From: Alphaproteobacteria bacterium
GTDB taxonomy: Bacteria > Pseudomonadota > Alphaproteobacteria > BOG-932 > Roseiterribacteraceae
Reading direction: 5' to 3'
NCBI GenBank assembly: GCA_903970575.1
Contig: CAJCJC010000490.1
Location: forward strand, 1-10,984
Length of the DNA: 10,984 nucleotides
The translations under genes were made by a program, and so were the position numbers. Shown here piece after piece: positions 7,827 through 10,984 of this stretch (position 1 is its first letter; each line of letters opens with the position of its first letter). The notes beneath the pieces were generated by a model, which was given only the letters and a program-made list of their open reading frames with translations, was not told the origin of the DNA and ran no database searches.

Positions 7827-8792
7827 TTACCCGTATTTTCGCTGAAGGCGCAGCAGCATCAGCCGCGCCATGCCGATGACCGTGAAGGTCAGCACGAACA
7901 GGAGGAACCCCTCGGCCAGCAGTGACGAAAGCTGCAAGCCGTCGGCCTCGGCGAATTCATTCGCCAGGGAAGACGAAATCGTGGCCCCGGGCGCCAGGAT
8001 CGACTTCATGATATGATAGGAATTGCCGACAACGAAGGTGACGGCCATCGTTTCGCCGAGCGCCCGTCCGAGCGCCAGCATGAATGCGCCGATCACCCCC
8101 ACCCGGCTATATGGCAGGACGACGGAACCGATCACCTCCCAGGTGGTCGCGCCCAGCCCGTAGGCGGATTCGCGCAGCTGCGGCGGTACGGTTTCAAAGA
8201 CGTCCCGCATGATCGAGACCATATAAGGCAGCACCATCGCTGACAGAATCAGCCCCGCGGTGAAGAGGCCGATGCCATAGGGCGGCCCCTGGAAAAGATC
8301 GCCGATCAGGGGAATGTTGCCGAGCGACCCGATGATCGCCGGCTCGATATATTTCTGCATCAGCGGCACCAGCGCGAACAGGCCCCACATGCCGTAAATG
8401 ATGCTCGGAACCGCCGCCAGCAACTCGACGGCGGTGGAGATCGGCCGGCGCAGATAGGTCGGACAAAGCTCGGTGAGAAAGATCGCGATGCCAAGGCTGA
8501 TGGGGACCCCGATCACCATCGCGATCACCGAACTGACCACGGTGCCGTAAAGCGGCGCCAACGCCCCATAGCGGGCGCGGTTTGGATTCCAGACCTCGGT
8601 CCAAATGAAGGAAACGCCGAAATGCTGGAAGGCCGGCCAGGCGCCGGAGATCAAAGAGATCATGACCCCAGCCAGCAAAACCAGCACCAGGATCGCGAAA
8701 ATCCACGCCGATCCGCCGAACAGGGCGTTGCCTAACCGGCCCGGATGGGCCCCGATTCTCGGCTGGTTCGCTTCCAACGCCGCCTGGGACAT
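7827..8792 (-). CDS. pstC: Phosphate ABC transporter permease PstC
   Basis: 321-aa inner-membrane permease partner of PstA. The ATG at 8792 is preferred over in-frame ATGs at 8846 and 8882. It has AAGGG 7 nt upstream and gives the usual PstC length, while the longer forms have no Shine-Dalgarno sequence and the longest would translate through the 26-bp palindrome. Membrane segments lie at about 28-51, 83-108, 122-148, 172-195, 231-255 and 291-315. The coupling loop is [15 protein letters not shown] (207-221), followed by the conserved [18 protein letters not shown] (241-258). [14 protein letters not shown] (121-134) and the [10 protein letters not shown] stretch (75-84) are also typical of PstC. 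It is separated from pstS by 108 nt containing a strong inverted repeat. Confidence 0.94.
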   Translation of the reverse strand: MSQAALEANQPRIGAHPGRLGNALFGGSAWIFAILVLVLLAGVMISLISGAWPAFQHFGVSFIWTEVWNPNRARYGALAPLYGTVVSSVIAMVIGVPISLGIAIFLTELCPTYLRRPISTAVELLAAVPSIIYGMWGLFALVPLMQKYIEPAIIGSLGNIPLIGDLFQGPPYGIGLFTAGLILSAMVLPYMVSIMRDVFETVPPQLRESAYGLGATTWEVIGSVVLPYSRVGVIGAFMLALGRALGETMAVTFVVGNSYHIMKSILAPGATISSSLANEFAEADGLQLSSLLAEGFLLFVLTFTVIGMARLMLLRLQRKYG

Positions 8793-8848
8793 AAAAAGGC
8801 CCTTGTTTAACTTACGTTTTTGGCGACCCAACCAGGGAAACGCCATTC

Positions 8849-8882
8849 GTGAAAATGGGGAAGGATATCCTTCCCCATTCAC
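8849..8882 (-). promoter_or_regulatory. Strong intercistronic stem-loop between pstS and pstC
   Basis: A perfect 26-bp palindrome spans 8854-8879 (arm AATGGGGAAGGAT, centre GATATC). GTG/CAC extend the stem to 8849-8882 with a 2-nt bulge. As RNA on the pst strand it gives a stem of about 11 bp with a 4-nt loop, followed by TTTTC. It begins about 18 nt after the pstS stop and ends about 57 nt before the pstC start. The run of T is short, so partial termination or protection of the upstream pstS message from 3' decay is more likely than full termination. Such an element would yield more binding protein than membrane components, as is common in ABC import operons. The structure is seen directly; the role is inferred. 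Confidence 0.7.
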
Positions 8883-8900
8883 ATTACAATACCATAAAAT

Positions 8901-9956
8901 TTAGGGCCAGAGCGGCTTGCCGTCCGGACCTTTCACATCGGCGGCCCATGTGGCCTCGATCTGTTTGACCAGTGACTCCGGCAGGGGAACATAAAGAAGT
9001 TCCTCGGCCATCTTCTGACCGTTCTTGAGCGACCAGTCATAGAAACCCAGGACAGTCTTGCCCTTTTCCGCGTCGGTCTGCTTGCCATGAACCAGGATGA
9101 AGGTCGCCGCCGTGATTGGCCAGCTATCCTTGCCCGGCTGGTTCGCGAGCACCAGGCGATAATTGGGCGCGCTCTTCCAATCGGCGTTCGCCGCCGCCGC
9201 CTGGAAAGCCGACAGCTTGGGTTCGACATAGACGCCGTCATGATTCATCATGTCGGTATAGGTCAGCTTGTTGGTCAGCGCGTAGGCGATCTCGACATAG
9301 CCGATCGAGCCCGCCGTCTGCTGCACCAGCGCCGCGACGCCGTCATTGCCTTTGCCGCCGACGCCGACCGGCCAATCGACCGCCGTGTTGGCCCCGACCT
9401 TATCCTGCCAATCCGCGTTCACCGCGCCCAGATAGTAGGTGAAGTTGTAGGTGGTGCCCGAGCCGTCCGAGCGATGGACCACCGTGATGGCCGTGTGCGG
9501 CAGTTTCAAGGTGGGGTTGGTCTTCTTGAGCGCCGCGTCGTCCCACATCGTGATCGTGCCGAGATAGATGCCGCCTAGCGTCGCGCCATCCAGCTTCAAC
9601 TCGCCGTCTTTCATGCCCGGCAGGTTGACGATCGGCACGATGCCGCCGATGACCGCGGGAAACTGGACCAGGTCGTTCTTCTTCAGCTCGTCTTCTTCCA
9701 ACGCCTTGTCGGTGGCGCCGAAATCGACCGTATTCGCCTCGATCTGCTTAATGCCGGCGCCCGAACCGACCGATTGGTAGTTCACGGCGTTGCCGGTCTT
9801 TGCCTTATAGGCCTCGGCCCATTTTTGATAGACAGGGTTGGGGAAAGTCGCGCCCGCGCCCGTGATGTCGACCGCTTGCGCGCTGCCTGCGGCAAGCAAG
9901 AGGGAAAAAGCGCCGAAAGCAGCCGGCCGTAACGTTCTCACGACGGTAAAAGACAT
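8901..9956 (-). CDS. pstS: Periplasmic phosphate-binding protein PstS
   Basis: 351-aa phosphate-binding protein of the E. coli-like PstS type. A signal peptide is clear: basic start (R7, R10), hydrophobic core 12-23, cleavage after AQA at residue 28. The mature protein begins VDITGAGATFPNPVYQKW. Phosphate-contact segments are GATFP (35-39), SVGSGAG (62-68), DFGATD (78-83) and HRSDGSGTT (161-169). VGVGGKGNDGVAALV (197-211) and GSIGYVE (216-222) are also typical, and the end is GPDGKPLWP. It delivers phosphate to PstCAB from the periplasm. The start at 9956 has AAGGTGA about 6 nt upstream. As first gene of pstSCAB it should be induced under phosphate limitation through PhoB, but the upstream Pho box is not clear-cut. 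Confidence 0.97.
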   Translation of the reverse strand: MSFTVVRTLRPAAFGAFSLLLAAGSAQAVDITGAGATFPNPVYQKWAEAYKAKTGNAVNYQSVGSGAGIKQIEANTVDFGATDKALEEDELKKNDLVQFPAVIGGIVPIVNLPGMKDGELKLDGATLGGIYLGTITMWDDAALKKTNPTLKLPHTAITVVHRSDGSGTTYNFTYYLGAVNADWQDKVGANTAVDWPVGVGGKGNDGVAALVQQTAGSIGYVEIAYALTNKLTYTDMMNHDGVYVEPKLSAFQAAAANADWKSAPNYRLVLANQPGKDSWPITAATFILVHGKQTDAEKGKTVLGFYDWSLKNGQKMAEELLYVPLPESLVKQIEATWAADVKGPDGKPLWP

Positions 9957-10080
9957 GGCTCGTCACCTTTTTTTTGAAGATGGCGGGGTTAAAGCACAAA
10001 TGCGCGAACAAAGCCACGCCCTTTTTTGGACGAACGGCCGAATTTCGTCATACAGCCATAATATTAACTTTTTAAAGGGA

Positions 10081-10086
10081 ATTATA
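10081..10086 (-). promoter_or_regulatory. -10 element (TATAAT) of a likely pstS promoter
   Basis: Reading on the minus strand, 10086 to 10081 is TATAAT, an exact sigma-70 -10 hexamer. At 16-18 nt upstream there is no TTGACA-like -35 (TAAATA at 17 nt), which fits activator-dependent promoters such as those using PhoB. The leader would be roughly 115 nt. The AT-rich setting raises the chance of a random match. Confidence 0.35.
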
Positions 10087-10094
10087 TTATTTTT

Positions 10095-10112
10095 ATTTGT
10101 GTATATTTAGAG
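10095..10112 (-). promoter_or_regulatory. Degenerate Pho-box-like sequence
   Basis: On the minus strand, CTCTAAA-TATA-CACAAAT has the 7-4-7 layout of a Pho box (CTGTCAT, four A/T, CTGTCAT) and stands 8 nt before TATAAT, close to the expected spacing. By my comparison about 9 of the 14 half-site positions agree with the E. coli consensus, and the second half is poor. It is offered mainly because of its position. Confidence 0.2.
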
Positions 10113-10148
10113 TTTTTTCAAATTCCTTTTAGAATTACGGTAGTTATT

Positions 10149-10984
10149 TTAATATCTTATATGATCGTATTGTTTTTCCTTGTCGTCAATTTGGCTTGCG
10201 CGCTTATACATATAATCCCTCGTTAGCGGGATCGCATTGATCGACCGGGCGAGCTGAATCTGGAAAACGATCTGGTTCAGATAACGAAAATCCATCTCCG
10301 CGCCCGCCAGATAAAACTCCCACATCCGACAGAACCGCTCATCGTACAGCTTGGCGATTTCGGCGCGGTTTACCTTGAAGCGCTGCTGCCAGCGCTCGAT
10401 GGTCAGTGCATAATGCATGCGCAAAATCTCTGTATCCGCCGTCAGCAATCCGGCGCGTTCGATCGCGGGAAAAACCTCGGACAGGGCGGGCGCATAACCC
10501 CCGGGAAAGATGTATTTTCTGATCCATGGATTGGTTCTGCCCGGGCCGTCCAGGCGTCCGATCGAATGCAGCAGCATGACCCCGTCTGGCGATAACAGAT
10601 TCTTGACTGTCCGGAAGTACGCATCGTAATGGTTGACGCCGACATGCTCGAACATGCCGACCGAGACGATGCGGTCGTACACGCCCGTCTCGGCCCGGTA
10701 ATCCCGCAAGTGGAATCGGACGCGATCGGCCAGTCCGCGCTGGCGCGCCCGCTCGTTCGCTACGGTGAGTTGTTCGCGCGAAAGGGTCAGGCCCGTGACG
10801 TCCACGCCTGTGGTTTCGGCGAGCGTCAGCGCAAGGCCGCCCCAGCCGGACCCGATGTCGAGAACCCGCATTCCGGGCTCAAGCAATAATTTCCCGGCGA
10901 TATGTCGTTTCTTGGCTTTCTGCGCATCCTCGAGCGTCATGTCCGGCTCAGTGAAATACGCGCAGGAATATTGCTCGTCTTCAT
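10149..10984 (-). CDS. cfa: Cyclopropane-fatty-acyl-phospholipid synthase, C-terminal part (5' end outside window)
   Basis: The frame is open to the right edge, giving about 278 C-terminal residues; an ATG at 10940 is internal, because the family motif EDEQYSCAYF lies before it. The enzyme transfers a methylene from S-adenosylmethionine to double bonds of membrane phospholipid acyl chains. The visible part is the SAM-dependent methyltransferase domain: RVLDIGSGWGGLAL (SAM motif I), LTLSREQL, DRIVSVGMFEHVG and MLLHSIGR. Residues matching the E. coli bicarbonate-site and catalytic set can be seen: Cys in YSCAYF, Glu in MFEHVG, His and Ile in HSIGR, and Tyr in WEFYLAGAE. The C-terminus carries a short polar tail (DDKEKQYDHIRY) whose codons run into the AT-rich region. 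The N-terminal lipid-binding domain is not in the window. pstS follows 192 nt downstream on the same strand. A related mycolic-acid-type methyltransferase is less likely. Confidence 0.93.
   Translation of the reverse strand, partial: EDEQYSCAYFTEPDMTLEDAQKAKKRHIAGKLLLEPGMRVLDIGSGWGGLALTLAETTGVDVTGLTLSREQLTVANERARQRGLADRVRFHLRDYRAETGVYDRIVSVGMFEHVGVNHYDAYFRTVKNLLSPDGVMLLHSIGRLDGPGRTNPWIRKYIFPGGYAPALSEVFPAIERAGLLTADTEILRMHYALTIERWQQRFKVNRAEIAKLYDERFCRMWEFYLAGAEMDFRYLNQIVFQIQLARSINAIPLTRDYMYKRASQIDDKEKQYDHIRY

Larger units (their letters stand above)
9957..10148 (-). promoter_or_regulatory. pstS upstream region, AT-rich
   Basis: 192 nt between the cfa stop and the pstS start, with no gene seen. 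The stretch 10061-10150 has 15 G/C in 90 bases, against GC-rich flanks. It contains an exact TATAAT, a degenerate Pho-box-like sequence, and GTCATACAG (10047-10055), which on the plus strand resembles half a Pho box. A run of eight A (minus strand) stands just before the pstS ribosome-binding site. No hairpin with a T tract that would terminate cfa was found; the best is a 5-bp AATTC/GAATT stem. Confidence 0.55.

Noticed and set aside
7384..7879. Plus-strand reading frames opposite pstA and pstC
   Set aside because: Shadows of well-supported membrane protein genes, without motifs of their own.
8793..8882. Longer start for pstC at 8846 or 8882
   Set aside because: No Shine-Dalgarno sequence at either, the added residues are unlike PstC, and the 8882 start would run through the palindrome; the 8792 start has AAGGG well placed.
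10047..10059. GTCATACAG/CCAT as a Pho box
   Set aside because: The two CAT-containing halves are 8 bp apart, not 11, and lie on the strand opposite to pstS; at best a single half-site.
10118..10140. AATTC/GAATT inverted repeat as terminator of cfa
   Set aside because: Only a 5-bp AT-rich stem and no T tract follows on the minus strand.

Overview
The window looks like ordinary chromosome from a GC-rich proteobacterium. An alphaproteobacterium is the best guess, because the coding regions are GC-rich, a transaldolase-glucose-6-phosphate isomerase fusion is present (known from acetic acid bacteria and some other alphaproteobacteria and cyanobacteria), and the Pst proteins are of proteobacterial type. 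Genus and species cannot be assigned from the sequence alone. No mobile element, CRISPR array, tRNA or rRNA was seen.

Left part, plus strand (1-6114): the 3' end of a periplasmic 2',3'-cyclic nucleotide phosphodiesterase/3'-nucleotidase gene (cpdB-like) is followed after 4 nt by a BMP-family (nucleoside-type) substrate-binding protein gene. After a 278-nt gap holding a hairpin and two tandem direct repeats come a single-chain transaldolase-phosphoglucose isomerase fusion (949 aa) and, 69 nt later, rpiA. Together these suggest nucleotide breakdown outside the cytoplasm, nucleoside capture, and interconversion of ribose-5-phosphate and hexose phosphates in the non-oxidative pentose phosphate pathway. 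That functional chain is an inference from gene order.

Right part, minus strand (10148-6118): a compact high-affinity phosphate uptake operon, pstS-pstC-pstA-pstB, in transcription order from right to left. pstC, pstA and pstB are separated by only 2-3 nt, whereas pstS and pstC are separated by 108 nt that hold a perfect 26-bp palindrome. This is probably the element that lets pstS be expressed more strongly than the membrane genes. pstB ends 3 nt from the convergent rpiA, so no phoU follows. Upstream of pstS is a very AT-rich stretch (15 G/C in 90 bases at 10061-10150) with an exact TATAAT and only a degenerate Pho-box-like sequence. Upstream of that, and also on the minus strand, lies the 3' part of a cyclopropane-fatty-acid synthase gene (cfa) that runs off the right edge.

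Nothing here amounts to a new biological system. The points worth a second look are the Tal-Pgi fusion, the cpdB-BMP gene pair without ABC or permease genes beside it, the intercistronic palindrome in pst, and the AT-rich pst control region.
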